The notes under the pieces: generated by a model
What the model saw: the letters and a program-made list of their open reading frames with translations, nothing else
Told to the model about the DNA's origin: nothing
Database searches by the model: none
Part shown: piece by piece, positions 23,642-31,560 of the stretch
Layout: every line of letters starts with the position of its first letter
Position numbering within the stretch: position 1 is the first letter of the stretch
Translations under genes and position numbers: made by a program
Assembly (NCBI RefSeq): GCF_000024345.1
Contig: NC_013729.1
Coordinates: forward strand, 930,001 to 994,000
DNA length: 64,000 nucleotides
Direction of reading: 5' to 3'
From: Kribbella flavida DSM 17836
GTDB lineage: Bacteria; Actinomycetota; Actinomycetes; Propionibacteriales; Kribbellaceae

Positions 23642-24798
23642 CAGACCACGTTGAATTCTGTTCGGGGGGTGGCAGTGCGGAAGCGGTCGGCGTGCAGGGG
23701 GGACACGTCGACGACGGGGGTGCGCCGCAGGTACAGGTCGCGGACGACCTCGCCGACGGCTGGGCCTTGCAGGAAGCCGTGGCCGGAGAAGCCGGTGGCG
23801 TAGAGGAAACGGCTGACGTCCTCGTCCTCGCCGATCAGCGCGTTGTGGTCGGGTGTCATCTCGTAGAGGCCGGCCCAGCCGCCGGTCAGGCCGACGTCGA
23901 GCAGGCTCGGCGCGCGATGCTGCATCGCCGCCGTCAGCCCGGGCAGCCAGGCCTCGGTACGGTCGAGGTGGAAGCCCGGCTGCTCCGAGGGATCGGACAT
24001 GCCGACCAGCAGGCCAGGTCCTTCGCGGTGGAAGTAGAAGGTGCTGGTGAAGTCGATCGTCATCGGGAGGTTGTCCGGCAGCCCCGGGATCCCCGCGGTG
24101 ACGACGATCTGCCGCCGCAGCGGGACCACCGGCAGGTCGACACCGGCGTACGCGCCGAGCTGGGCGGACCACGCGCCGGCCGCGCAGATCACCGACCGGG
24201 TCCGGACCGTTCCGCGGCTGGTCCGGAGCCTGCGAATCTCGTTGCCTTCGACATCGATGTCGGTGACCGCGCAGCCGGTGACCAGCTGGGCGCCGAGTCG
24301 CCGGGCCGCGGTCGCGTAGCCCAGCACCACCGACTCCGGCGTACAGTGCCCGGCGTCCGGCGAGAAGCAGGCAGCGACCAGGCCGTCCGGGGAGATCAGC
24401 GGAGCGAGGGCGACGGCCTCGTCGACGGAGATCATCCGGGTCGGACCGCCCAGCTCGTTCTGCACCCGGGTGCTCTGCTCGAAGGCCGCGACCTGCTCGT
24501 CGGTGGACAGCAGGAAGAGGTAGCCGACCCGGTGCAGGTCGATCTCCTGCCCCGGCCGTACGCCGAAGTCCGCGAACGCCGCCAGGCTGCGAGCGCCGAG
24601 CGCCACGTTCACCTCGTCGGAGAAGTTCGCCCGGACCCCGCCGGCCGCCTTCGACGTCGAGCCGGCGCCGAGGCTGTCCTTCTCCAGCAGCAGTACCCGC
24701 TGCACGCCCGCCTCGGCCAGGTGGAACGCAATGCTGGTGCCGATCACCCCGCCGCCGACGATCACCACGTCGGCGGCGTCGGGCAACGCCCGGCTCAA
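23641..24798 (-). CDS. FAD-dependent amine/amino acid oxidase (DAO family)
   Basis: A 385-residue flavoprotein of the glycine/D-amino acid oxidase family (sarcosine oxidase, DadA and pipecolate oxidase relatives). The dinucleotide-binding motif is VVIVGGGVIGTSIAFHLAEAG. GAGSTSKAAGGVRANF is the usual second FAD contact, and YATGFSGHGFLQGPAVGEVVRDL is the C-terminal flavin signature. The proposed TTG start (MSRALPDAADVVIVGGG) overlaps the TGA of the ALDH gene in a TTGA arrangement. No ATG or GTG lies between there and the FAD motif except two internal GTGs. It probably oxidises a secondary or cyclic amine, feeding an aldehyde to the ALDH. Confidence 0.85.
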   Translation of the reverse strand: MSRALPDAADVVIVGGGVIGTSIAFHLAEAGVQRVLLLEKDSLGAGSTSKAAGGVRANFSDEVNVALGARSLAAFADFGVRPGQEIDLHRVGYLFLLSTDEQVAAFEQSTRVQNELGGPTRMISVDEAVALAPLISPDGLVAACFSPDAGHCTPESVVLGYATAARRLGAQLVTGCAVTDIDVEGNEIRRLRTSRGTVRTRSVICAAGAWSAQLGAYAGVDLPVVPLRRQIVVTAGIPGLPDNLPMTIDFTSTFYFHREGPGLLVGMSDPSEQPGFHLDRTEAWLPGLTAAMQHRAPSLLDVGLTGGWAGLYEMTPDHNALIGEDEDVSRFLYATGFSGHGFLQGPAVGEVVRDLYLRRTPVVDVSPLHADRFRTATPRTEFNVV

Positions 24799-26339
24799 GG
24801 CAGCCGGAAGTCGAAATCGGCCTCGACCGTCGCCGTATCCAGCTGCGCCTTCTGCAGCTTGCCGGAGTAGTCCCAGTTCAGCGACTGCCAACGGGTGAAC
24901 TGGTCCAGCACCCAGATCCCGCTCTGCCGCGAACCGTTGCCCGACTTGCCGTTGCCGCCGAACGGCAGGTGCGCCTCGGCGCCGGAGGTCGAGTTGTTCA
25001 CGCTCACCATGCCCGCCGAGATGCCCTGCGCGAACTGGAACGCCTGCCGCGGGTCGGTGGTGTAGATCGAGCTGGACAGGCCGTACCCCGGCTTGTTGCC
25101 GAGAGCAATGGCCTCGTCGAGCGTCGAGTACGTCGTGACGCCGACCACCGGCCCGAACGTCTCGTGCAGGAACAGCTCGTCGTCGGGCCGCACGCCGGCC
25201 ACGATCACCGGGTGGTAGAACAGTCCGGCGGCCGGGTCCCCGACGAAGCCGGAACGCGGATTGTCCGCGGTGACCCGGCCGGTGCTGCCGATCACCCGGT
25301 GGTGGCCGGCGATCCAGCCGAGCGACTTCTCGAAGCCGGCCGCGAACTTCTCGTCCAGCAACGGGCCGAACAGCACGTCCTGGGTCGGGTCGCCCATGCG
25401 CGCCGCCGCGACCGCCGCCCCGAACAGCTCGACGAAGTCGGCGTGCACCGACTCCTGCACGATCACCGTGCCGAGCGACGTGCACCGCTGACCGGCCGTT
25501 CCGAACCCGGAGAACAGGGCACCTTCGACCGCGAGCTCCAGGTCGGCGTTCTCGGTCACCACCATCGGGTTCTTGCCGCCGAGCTCGAGGCACGGGGACT
25601 GCAGGTGCCGGCCGCACAGCTCGCCGATCCGGCGGCCGACCTCGGACGACCCGGTGAAGCCGACCTTGTCGACCAGGCCGGCCTGCAGGGCCTGCTCCAG
25701 GCCGGTGAAGGTGTCCGGCCCGTCGGCGTGCACGACGTTCAGCACCCCGGCCGGGACGCCGGCGTGGGCGAAGAGCTGGTAGAACGCGTCGGACACCACC
25801 GCGGAGTACGTGGCCGGCTTCCAGACCACGGTGTTGCCGCAGAGCAGGGCCGGCACGATGTACCAGGACGGGACGGCGACCGGGAAGTTGCCGGCCGAGA
25901 TGACCACGACGGTGCCGACCGGGCGGCGGAACGTGAACAGCTGCTTGTCCGGCATCTCCGAGGGCACGGTCTGGCCGTACAGCCGGCGGCCCTCGCCGAG
26001 AAAGAAGTCGCAGGTGTCGATGATCTCCTGCACCTCGCCGAGCGCCTCCGCGAGCGGCTTGCCGATCTCGCGGGTGACCAGCGCGGCCAGCCGGGCCTTG
26101 TTCGCGGTCATCAGCCGGCCGACGTTCGCGATCACCTGGCCGCGCTGCGGAGCCGGCAGCGCGGACCATCCGAGCTGCGCCTCCCGCGCGACCCGGGCTG
26201 CCTGGACGAGCACCTCCGGACCGGCCAGGCCGATCTCACCGACCACGTCGGCGGTGTTCGCCGGGTTGGTGGACGCGGTGCTGCGGGCCGGGCCAGGGAC
26301 GCGTTCGCCGGCGACGACGGACAGGATGGCAGACGACAC
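24795..26339 (-). CDS. Aldehyde dehydrogenase (semialdehyde dehydrogenase type)
   Basis: A 514-residue NAD(P)-dependent ALDH. The NAD site includes VVISAGNFPVAVPSW and VGFTGSSEVGRRIGEL. The general base is Glu in CLELGGKNPMVV, and the catalytic Cys is in FGTAGQRCTSLG. The C-terminus has AHLPFGGNGKSGNGSRQ. The GTAGQRC form of the Cys motif is seen in ALDH7/aminoadipate-semialdehyde dehydrogenases, but a succinate or ketoglutarate semialdehyde enzyme is possible. The GTG at 26339 has GAGAGGA 6 bases upstream. It is first in the operon with the FAD oxidase and OCD-family genes, behind a perfect CRP-type site. Confidence 0.88.
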   Translation of the reverse strand: MSSAILSVVAGERVPGPARSTASTNPANTADVVGEIGLAGPEVLVQAARVAREAQLGWSALPAPQRGQVIANVGRLMTANKARLAALVTREIGKPLAEALGEVQEIIDTCDFFLGEGRRLYGQTVPSEMPDKQLFTFRRPVGTVVVISAGNFPVAVPSWYIVPALLCGNTVVWKPATYSAVVSDAFYQLFAHAGVPAGVLNVVHADGPDTFTGLEQALQAGLVDKVGFTGSSEVGRRIGELCGRHLQSPCLELGGKNPMVVTENADLELAVEGALFSGFGTAGQRCTSLGTVIVQESVHADFVELFGAAVAAARMGDPTQDVLFGPLLDEKFAAGFEKSLGWIAGHHRVIGSTGRVTADNPRSGFVGDPAAGLFYHPVIVAGVRPDDELFLHETFGPVVGVTTYSTLDEAIALGNKPGYGLSSSIYTTDPRQAFQFAQGISAGMVSVNNSTSGAEAHLPFGGNGKSGNGSRQSGIWVLDQFTRWQSLNWDYSGKLQKAQLDTATVEADFDFRLP

Positions 26340-26395
26340 GGGTGGGTCCTCTCGCTGGCGGATCTCGGTGCCGACCAGCGTCTCATGCGAGTACC

Positions 26396-26413
26396 TTGTG
26401 AAGGCGTTCACAA
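26396..26413. promoter_or_regulatory. CRP/GlxR-type site between ALDH operon and DUF1992 gene
   Basis: TTGTGAA-GGCG-TTCACAA is a perfect 7-bp inverted repeat containing TGTGA-N6-TCACA, the exact CRP-family consensus. It is 57 bases upstream of the ALDH start and 68 bases upstream of the divergent DUF1992 gene. A FadR-type GntR site (TTGT...ACAA) is an alternative reading. Confidence 0.6.
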
Positions 26414-26480
26414 TATGGTTCAGTAGGGGTGCCGGGGCTAGGTCCCGGGCGAACAGCGACCCCGAGACGCGGGAGGCCCC

Positions 26481-26969
26481 ATGACCGAGCGGAAGCCGCC
26501 CGGGATGTCGACCCAGGACTGGGTCGAGCTGCAGATCCGGCAGGCCCAGCAGCGCGGCGAGTTCGAGAACCTGTCCGGTGAGGGCAAGCCGATCCCGAAG
26601 CTGGCCGACGCGCACGATCCCGACTGGTGGGTGAAGGACTTCCTGCGCCGGGAGAAGATCGAGGCCGACGTCCTGCTGCCGCCGTCGGTCCAGCTGCGCA
26701 AGGAGAAGGCGCAGGTGGCCGAGAAGGTCGCCCGGATGCGCACCGAGACCGAGGTCCGCGACTACCTGGCCGACCTCAACGAGCGGATCCGGATCCAGAT
26801 CCGGGACGCCACCGGGGCGGTGATCCCGGTCGGTTTCGTGGACACCGAAGCCGTCGTCGAGCAGTGGCACCGGGACCGCCCGGCACCGCCTCCGGGACAG
26901 TCCCGGGCCGGGCACCAGGAGCACTCGCGTCGCCGCCGCAAGTCGGTCTGGCAGCGGCTCTTCAGCTGA
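26481..26969 (+). CDS. DUF1992 (DnaJ-C28-like) domain protein
   Basis: A 162-residue soluble protein. Residues about 10-75 form DUF1992: WVELQIRQAQQRGEFENLSG, GKPIPKL and DWWVKDFLRREKIE. This domain is named for its similarity to the conserved region of the DnaJ homologue DNAJC28, but there is no J domain here. A charged helical segment and a basic Ser/Arg/Lys tail follow. Its function is unknown. It is transcribed away from the ALDH operon and shares the intergenic region that holds the CRP-type site. The next gene converges from 27004. Confidence 0.85.
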   Translation: MTERKPPGMSTQDWVELQIRQAQQRGEFENLSGEGKPIPKLADAHDPDWWVKDFLRREKIEADVLLPPSVQLRKEKAQVAEKVARMRTETEVRDYLADLNERIRIQIRDATGAVIPVGFVDTEAVVEQWHRDRPAPPPGQSRAGHQEHSRRRRKSVWQRLFS

Positions 26970-27003
26970 CGCGCCGCAGCACTGTGGGCGCCATTCCCGG
27001 CGG

Positions 27004-29151
27004 TCAGCCGGCCAGCAGGCGCTGGGCCGCCGCCTCGATGGCAGGCTCGCCCAGCAGCACGTGATGCGCCGCCGCTCCCAACGGGACGAAGGTGTCCTCG
27101 CTGGTCACCCGCGCCATCCGGCCGGTGAAGCCGGCGTCGACGAGGGCGGCCAGCACGCCTTCGGAGACGCCGCCCGAGCGTCGGGTTTCGTCCGCGACCA
27201 GGACGCGCCCGGTGGCCTCGGCCTCGCGGAGCAGGTCCTCGACCGGCAGCGGCGCGAGCCAACGCAGGTCGAGCACCCGTACGCCGGGCAGCCGCGCGGC
27301 CACCCGCAGGCTCATCGGTACCCCGTTGCCGAACGTCACCAGCGTCAGCCGGTCCCCGTCGCCGTACGTGCGGCCGCGCCCGATCGGTACGTGCTCGGCC
27401 CCGTACGCCGCCAGCCAGCCGTCGTCGCCCTCGGCGTACAGGTCGCGCCGGTGGTAGAGCGCGATCGGCTCCAGGAACACGCAGACGGCGCCGTCGCCGC
27501 GGGCCGCCGCCGCGCAGGTGTGCAGCATGGCGGCCGCGTCGTCCGGCCGGGACGGCGACGCGATCACGATGCCCGGGATGTCCCGCAGCACCCCGATCGC
27601 GTCGTCGTTGTGGAAGTGACCGCCGAACCCCTTCTGGTAGCCGTAGCCGGCGATCCGCAGCACCATCGGGTTGCGATACTGCCCCTGCGAGAAGAACTTC
27701 AGTGACGCCGCCTCGCCGCGCAGCTGGTCCTCGGCGTTGTGCAGGTAGGCCAGGTACTGGACCTCCGGCAGCGGCAGCAGCCCGGACACCCCGGCACCGA
27801 GTCCGAGCCCGAGGATCGACTGCTCGTCCAGCAACGTGTCGAACACGCGGGCCGGCCCGAACGCCTTCTGCAGTCCGCGCGTCACGCCGTACACGCCACC
27901 TTTGCGGCCGACGTCCTCGCCGAACACGATCGACTCCGGGTACGCCGCGAGCACGTCGGCCAGCGCGCGGTTGATCGCCTGGCCGAGCGTCAGTGGCTCC
28001 GGGTGGCCGATGGTTCGCTCCGGCAGGCTGTGCTCGGCGACCTCGGCCAGCCGCAGCGGCGCCGCGACCGCTTCGGCCGAGGTGAGTTGCGGCAGCCCGG
28101 CGACCTCCCGGGCGATCGCCATCACCTCCGCCCGCTTCGCCTCGTACCGGTCGACGATCTCGTCCGCCGAGCAGCCCTTGGCCAGCAGGAGCCGGGCGGT
28201 GCCGAGCAGTGGGTCGAGCTCCTCGTCGGCGAGCAGCTCGGCCGGCGTCCGGTACGCCGTCTCGACGTCGGAGCCCGCGTGCCCGAGCAGCCGAACGGTC
28301 CGCAGCCGCAGGAAGGCCGGCCGCCGGTTCCGCCGGACGAACGTGGCCGCCTCGGTCGCCATCGCCAGCGTGGCGGCCAGATCGGTGCCGTCGGCATCGA
28401 AGTACCGCAGGCCCGGCCGTTGCCCGTAGGCCTGCTTGATCCAGCCGTCCGGGGTACGCACGCTGATCCCGATCCCGTTGTCCTCGCAGACCAGCAGCAA
28501 CGGCATCGGGATGCCCTGGTACGACGCGTGCAGGGCCGCGTTGATCGCCCCGGTCGCGGTCGAGTGGTTGGCCGAGGCGTCGCCGAAGCTGGTCACCACG
28601 ACCGCGTCCGCGGGCCACGGCGACGGTACGCCGAGCTTGCCGGCCCGGGCGATCGAGAACGCCACGCCCATCGCCCGCGGCAGGTGCGACGCGATCGTCG
28701 AGGTCTGCGGGATGACCGCCAGGTCGTGCCGGCCGAACACCTTGTGCCGGCCGCCGGCGATCGGTTCGCTGGCCGCCGCGGCGACCCCGAGCAGGATGTC
28801 CCGCAGGCCGTCGCGATGTCCTCGCCGACGCCCGGCCGCGTCGTCCGCGGGGGCGGCCGCGGCGCCGTGCTGGGCGGCCCGGGCCAGGTAGAACGCGCCG
28901 GAGCGGTAGTGCAGCAACGCCGGGTCGGTCGGCCGCAGCGCGGCGGCGACCGCGGCGTTGCCCTCGTGGCCGGAGGAGCCGATCGTGTAGAAGCCGTGGC
29001 CCTGCGACTGCAACCACCGGGCGGCCAGATCGACGTGCCGGCTGCCGAGCTGGGCGTCGTACAGGTCGCTGACCAGGTCGGCGGACAGGTCGTGATGGAC
29101 GGGCTCGAGCGCGTGCACGCGCTCGGCGAACAACGCGTCGACCTGGCTCAT
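27004..29151 (-). CDS. Fused E1 alpha/beta 2-oxo acid dehydrogenase (TPP-dependent)
   Basis: A 715-residue single-chain E1. The alpha-like half (about 1-350) binds thiamine diphosphate through FGDASANHSTATGA (Asp191) and the paired EDNGIGIS (Asn225). HYRSGAF and GGRHKVFGRHDLAVIPQTSTI are further alpha-subunit landmarks. The beta-like half (about 385-715) starts at LTLGQAINRALADVLAAYPE, with VFGEDVGRKGGVYGVTRGL and LPEVQYLAYLHNAEDQLRGE. This is the branched-chain/acetoin E1 architecture fused into one gene. No lipoyl E2 or E3 gene is in the window, so the complex partners must be elsewhere. The ATG at 29151 follows GGAGGTGGCGCG. Confidence 0.9.
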   Translation of the reverse strand: MSQVDALFAERVHALEPVHHDLSADLVSDLYDAQLGSRHVDLAARWLQSQGHGFYTIGSSGHEGNAAVAAALRPTDPALLHYRSGAFYLARAAQHGAAAAPADDAAGRRRGHRDGLRDILLGVAAAASEPIAGGRHKVFGRHDLAVIPQTSTIASHLPRAMGVAFSIARAGKLGVPSPWPADAVVVTSFGDASANHSTATGAINAALHASYQGIPMPLLLVCEDNGIGISVRTPDGWIKQAYGQRPGLRYFDADGTDLAATLAMATEAATFVRRNRRPAFLRLRTVRLLGHAGSDVETAYRTPAELLADEELDPLLGTARLLLAKGCSADEIVDRYEAKRAEVMAIAREVAGLPQLTSAEAVAAPLRLAEVAEHSLPERTIGHPEPLTLGQAINRALADVLAAYPESIVFGEDVGRKGGVYGVTRGLQKAFGPARVFDTLLDEQSILGLGLGAGVSGLLPLPEVQYLAYLHNAEDQLRGEAASLKFFSQGQYRNPMVLRIAGYGYQKGFGGHFHNDDAIGVLRDIPGIVIASPSRPDDAAAMLHTCAAAARGDGAVCVFLEPIALYHRRDLYAEGDDGWLAAYGAEHVPIGRGRTYGDGDRLTLVTFGNGVPMSLRVAARLPGVRVLDLRWLAPLPVEDLLREAEATGRVLVADETRRSGGVSEGVLAALVDAGFTGRMARVTSEDTFVPLGAAAHHVLLGEPAIEAAAQRLLAG

Positions 29152-29199
29152 CGCGCCACCTCCTCGGCGGCACCGGGCGCCGGCACGCGGCCGGATCGG

Positions 29200-29676
29200 T
29201 CAGAGGCCGCAGTCGAAGCCGTCGCCGTTGGGGTTCGCGTCGGCCAGCCGGTCCAGGATCCGGGTCGCCCGTGCAAGCTCCTCACCTGGAACATGATCCG
29301 CGAAGAACGTCGCCACCACCGCATCGACCACCGGTTCGGCGGTTCTCAGCGCCGTCCGGCCGGCCGGCGTGAGCTCGGCCCAGGTGGCCCGGCGGTCGGC
29401 CGGTGACGTGGTCCGGACCACCCAGCCGTCCTTGTCCTCCAGCTTGGACACCAGCCGGGTGGCGCCACTGCGCGAGATCATCAGAGCCTCCGCCAACGGC
29501 GCCATCCGGAGCTTGCCGCCGGCCGCGTCGAGCGCGCGCAGGACCTCGTGCTCGAAGTAGCTCATCTTGGCCGCGGTGCGCAGAGTGTTGTCCAGATGCG
29601 TGAAGAGCAGGGTGTCGGCGCGGTAGAGCCCCCGCCACGCCGCCACCTGCTCCGCGCTCGACCGTCGAGGTGCCAT
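29200..29676 (-). CDS. MarR-family transcriptional regulator
   Basis: A 158-residue MarR winged-helix protein. KMSYFEHEVLRALDAAGGKLRMAPLAEALMISRSGATRLVSKLEDKDGWVVRTTSPADRRATWAELTPAGR spans the helix-turn-helix (SRSGATRLVSKLE) and the beta-wing with its DRR motif. The ATG at 29676 begins within a base or two of the transcription start predicted from the -10 TATACT (29689-29684), so the mRNA is probably leaderless. It is divergent from an MFS exporter gene, the classic layout of an efflux pump and its repressor. Confidence 0.9.
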   Translation of the reverse strand: MAPRRSSAEQVAAWRGLYRADTLLFTHLDNTLRTAAKMSYFEHEVLRALDAAGGKLRMAPLAEALMISRSGATRLVSKLEDKDGWVVRTTSPADRRATWAELTPAGRTALRTAEPVVDAVVATFFADHVPGEELARATRILDRLADANPNGDGFDCGL

Positions 29677-29683
29677 GCCCTGG

Positions 29684-29712
29684 AGTATACGGGTAAACGG
29701 TTGACAAGTGAA
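29684..29712 (-). promoter_or_regulatory. marR-type gene promoter (TTCACT-N17-TATACT)
   Basis: On the minus strand, TTCACT (29712-29707), a 17-base spacer and TATACT (29689-29684) form a good housekeeping promoter. Initiation would fall at about 29677, essentially on the A of the MarR ATG, predicting a leaderless transcript. Confidence 0.6.
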
Positions 29713-29719
29713 CGGTTGA
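29696..29719. promoter_or_regulatory. Direct repeats AACGGTTGA and imperfect dyad, candidate MarR operator
   Basis: AACGGTTGA occurs at 29696-29704 and 29711-29719, a 15-base period. Between them GTTGACAAGTGAAC (29700-29713) is dyad-symmetric at 10 of 14 positions. The block covers the -35 region of the MarR gene and a TTGACA (29701-29706) pointing at the exporter, so one bound repressor could shut both. Confidence 0.55.
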
Positions 29720-29770
29720 TCCGAGTACGCTGCACTGACGGTTTGTGTGTCAACTCTTGAGGGGTGCATC

Positions 29771-31087
29771 GTGAGCGAGGTCCGTTGGAAAGCCGTCCGG
29801 CCGCTACGGCACCGGGACTACCGGCTGCTGTGGACCGGGCTCGCGGTCGCTCTGCTCGGCAGCGGACTCTGGCTGGTCGCGCTGGCCTGGCAGGTGATCG
29901 AGCTGGGCGGAGGGCCGGTCCAGCTCTCGGTCGTCACGACGGCGTACAGCATCGGTCTGGTGGTCTGCGTGCTGTTCGGCGGGATCGCGGCCGACCGGTT
30001 GCCCCAGCGCACGGTGATCGTCACCGCGGACGTTGTGCGAGGCGTGGTGCTGCTCGTGGTCGCCGGGCTCGCGCTGGGCGGGTTGCTGGAGATCTGGCAC
30101 CTGGCTGCCGGAGCGGTGATCATCGGCGCCGGCGAGGCGTTCCTGATCCCGGCGTACACGGCGCTGGTGCCGCGGCTGCTGCCGCCGGACGAGCTGCTGG
30201 CGGCCAACGGGCTGGAGGGCACGCTGCGGCCGCTCGCGCAGCAGGCGACCGGTCCGGTGATCGGTGGCTTGGTGATCGCCGCGATCTCGCCGGGGGTCGC
30301 GATCCTGGTGGCCGGGCTGACCTACCTGTTCTCGGCGGCCTGCGTGCTGGCGATGAACCTGCGCCACGAGCCCGCCGGACCGGCGCAGCCCGACGACGAC
30401 GCCGAGGCCGCGCCGAGCGGGATCAGGGCGATGGGCCGGGATCTGGTCGAGGGCTGGAGCTACGTACGGCGTACCCGGTGGTTGCTGGCGTCGTTGCTGT
30501 TCGGCACGGTGTTCGTGCTGCTGATCCTCGGGCCGTTGGAGGTGCTGCTGCCGTTCGCGATCCGCGACCAGCTGGGCGGGGACGCGAGGGAGTTCGGGCT
30601 GGTGATGGCTGCGTTCGGCATCGGCGGGGCGGTCGGCGCGCTGCTGATCTCATCGCGCAAACTGCCCCGGCGGTACCTGACCGTGATGACGTTGATGTGG
30701 GGCTTGGGCTCGGTGCCGTTCGTGGTGCTCGGGTTCGCCGAGGACCTGTGGCTGATGGCGGCCGGTGCAGCGATCGTCGGCGCGACCGGCTCGGCCGCGA
30801 TGGTGATCTGGGGCACGCTGCTGCAGCGCCGAGTGCCGGACCACCTGCGAGGACGGATCGCCAGCCTGGACTTCTTCGTCTCGCTGCTGCTGATGCCGGT
30901 GTCGATGGCGCTGGCCGGTCCGGCGGGATCGCTGTTCGGGGTGACCGCGGTGTTCGTCGTCGCCGGCGTCGGGCCGGCGCTGGTGTCGTTCCTGGTGATC
31001 TGGTTCGGGCGGATGCGCTCCGACGAGCTGGCGAACCCGCTCGATCAGGAGGACGGCGCGGAGAACCTGATCACCGCCGACGCCTGA
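29771..31087 (+). CDS. MFS efflux transporter
   Basis: A 438-residue major facilitator with about twelve membrane helices, of the MFS_3/EntS-like drug and siderophore exporter type. LRHRDYRLLWTGLAVALLGSG is the typical first helix. GGIAADRLPQRTVIV is the loop 2-3 signature, and YTALVPRLLPPDELLAANGLEGTLRPLAQQATGPVIGGLVI covers helix 5. The GTG at 29771 follows GAGGGG with 6 bases spacing; a GTG at 29747 lacks a ribosome site. It is divergent from the MarR gene, so export of a toxic ligand sensed by MarR is likely. Its last 43 bases overlap the convergent GNAT gene. Confidence 0.9.
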   Translation: MSEVRWKAVRPLRHRDYRLLWTGLAVALLGSGLWLVALAWQVIELGGGPVQLSVVTTAYSIGLVVCVLFGGIAADRLPQRTVIVTADVVRGVVLLVVAGLALGGLLEIWHLAAGAVIIGAGEAFLIPAYTALVPRLLPPDELLAANGLEGTLRPLAQQATGPVIGGLVIAAISPGVAILVAGLTYLFSAACVLAMNLRHEPAGPAQPDDDAEAAPSGIRAMGRDLVEGWSYVRRTRWLLASLLFGTVFVLLILGPLEVLLPFAIRDQLGGDAREFGLVMAAFGIGGAVGALLISSRKLPRRYLTVMTLMWGLGSVPFVVLGFAEDLWLMAAGAAIVGATGSAAMVIWGTLLQRRVPDHLRGRIASLDFFVSLLLMPVSMALAGPAGSLFGVTAVFVVAGVGPALVSFLVIWFGRMRSDELANPLDQEDGAENLITADA

Positions 31088-31494
31088 TCCCCGCCCCAGT
31101 CGATCGGCGTACGGCCGAGCTCCTTCCAGCCCGCTCGGCCGTACAGCCGGATCGCCGCCTCGCAGTTGTCGGCCACCTCCAGCTCCAGCGGGAGCTTCCC
31201 GGCCGCGGCCACCTCGACCGCATGGTCGAGCAGTTGCCGACCGAGCCCTCGCCCGCCCTGCTGGGGATCGACGAACAGCCGCTCCACGAACGCCCGGCCG
31301 TCGACGGCCGTCACGGCGACGTGCCCGGCGACCTCGCCGTCCGCGCTCAGGACCCAACAGCCCAGCGCGTCCGGCGGTGTCAGCCACTGCTTGGGATCGG
31401 CGGGCCAGTTCACCGGGTAGCCGGCCGACTCGTGCACGTTGCGCAGCAGGACGACACAGCTGACGAGATCGGCGTCGGTCCGTGGTCTGATCAC
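31045..31494 (-). CDS. GNAT-family N-acetyltransferase
   Basis: A 149-residue GCN5-related acetyltransferase. MIRPRTDADLVSCVVLLRNV is the usual opening strand and helix. The acetyl-CoA pyrophosphate loop is in VERLFVDPQQGGRGLGRQLLDHA (Q-x-x-G-x-G), and NCEAAIRLYGRAGWKELGR is motif B with the general Tyr. The acceptor is unknown. It overlaps the 3' end of the MFS gene by 43 bases in convergent orientation, which would form double-stranded RNA if both are transcribed. Confidence 0.88.
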   Translation of the reverse strand: MIRPRTDADLVSCVVLLRNVHESAGYPVNWPADPKQWLTPPDALGCWVLSADGEVAGHVAVTAVDGRAFVERLFVDPQQGGRGLGRQLLDHAVEVAAAGKLPLELEVADNCEAAIRLYGRAGWKELGRTPIDWGGDQASAVIRFSAPSS

Positions 31495-31560
31495 CGCCTC
31501 ATCCCATCAGATCGCGGGTGGGCGGTGCCAGCCGGTGCGGTTCCCGCGCCGGAGTGGGGC

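Noticed and set aside
26762..29173. A minus-strand open frame overlapping the fused E1 gene in another phase
   Set aside because: It is Arg/Ala/Gly-rich with no domain. The E1 frame in the same region has thiamine and beta-subunit motifs throughout.
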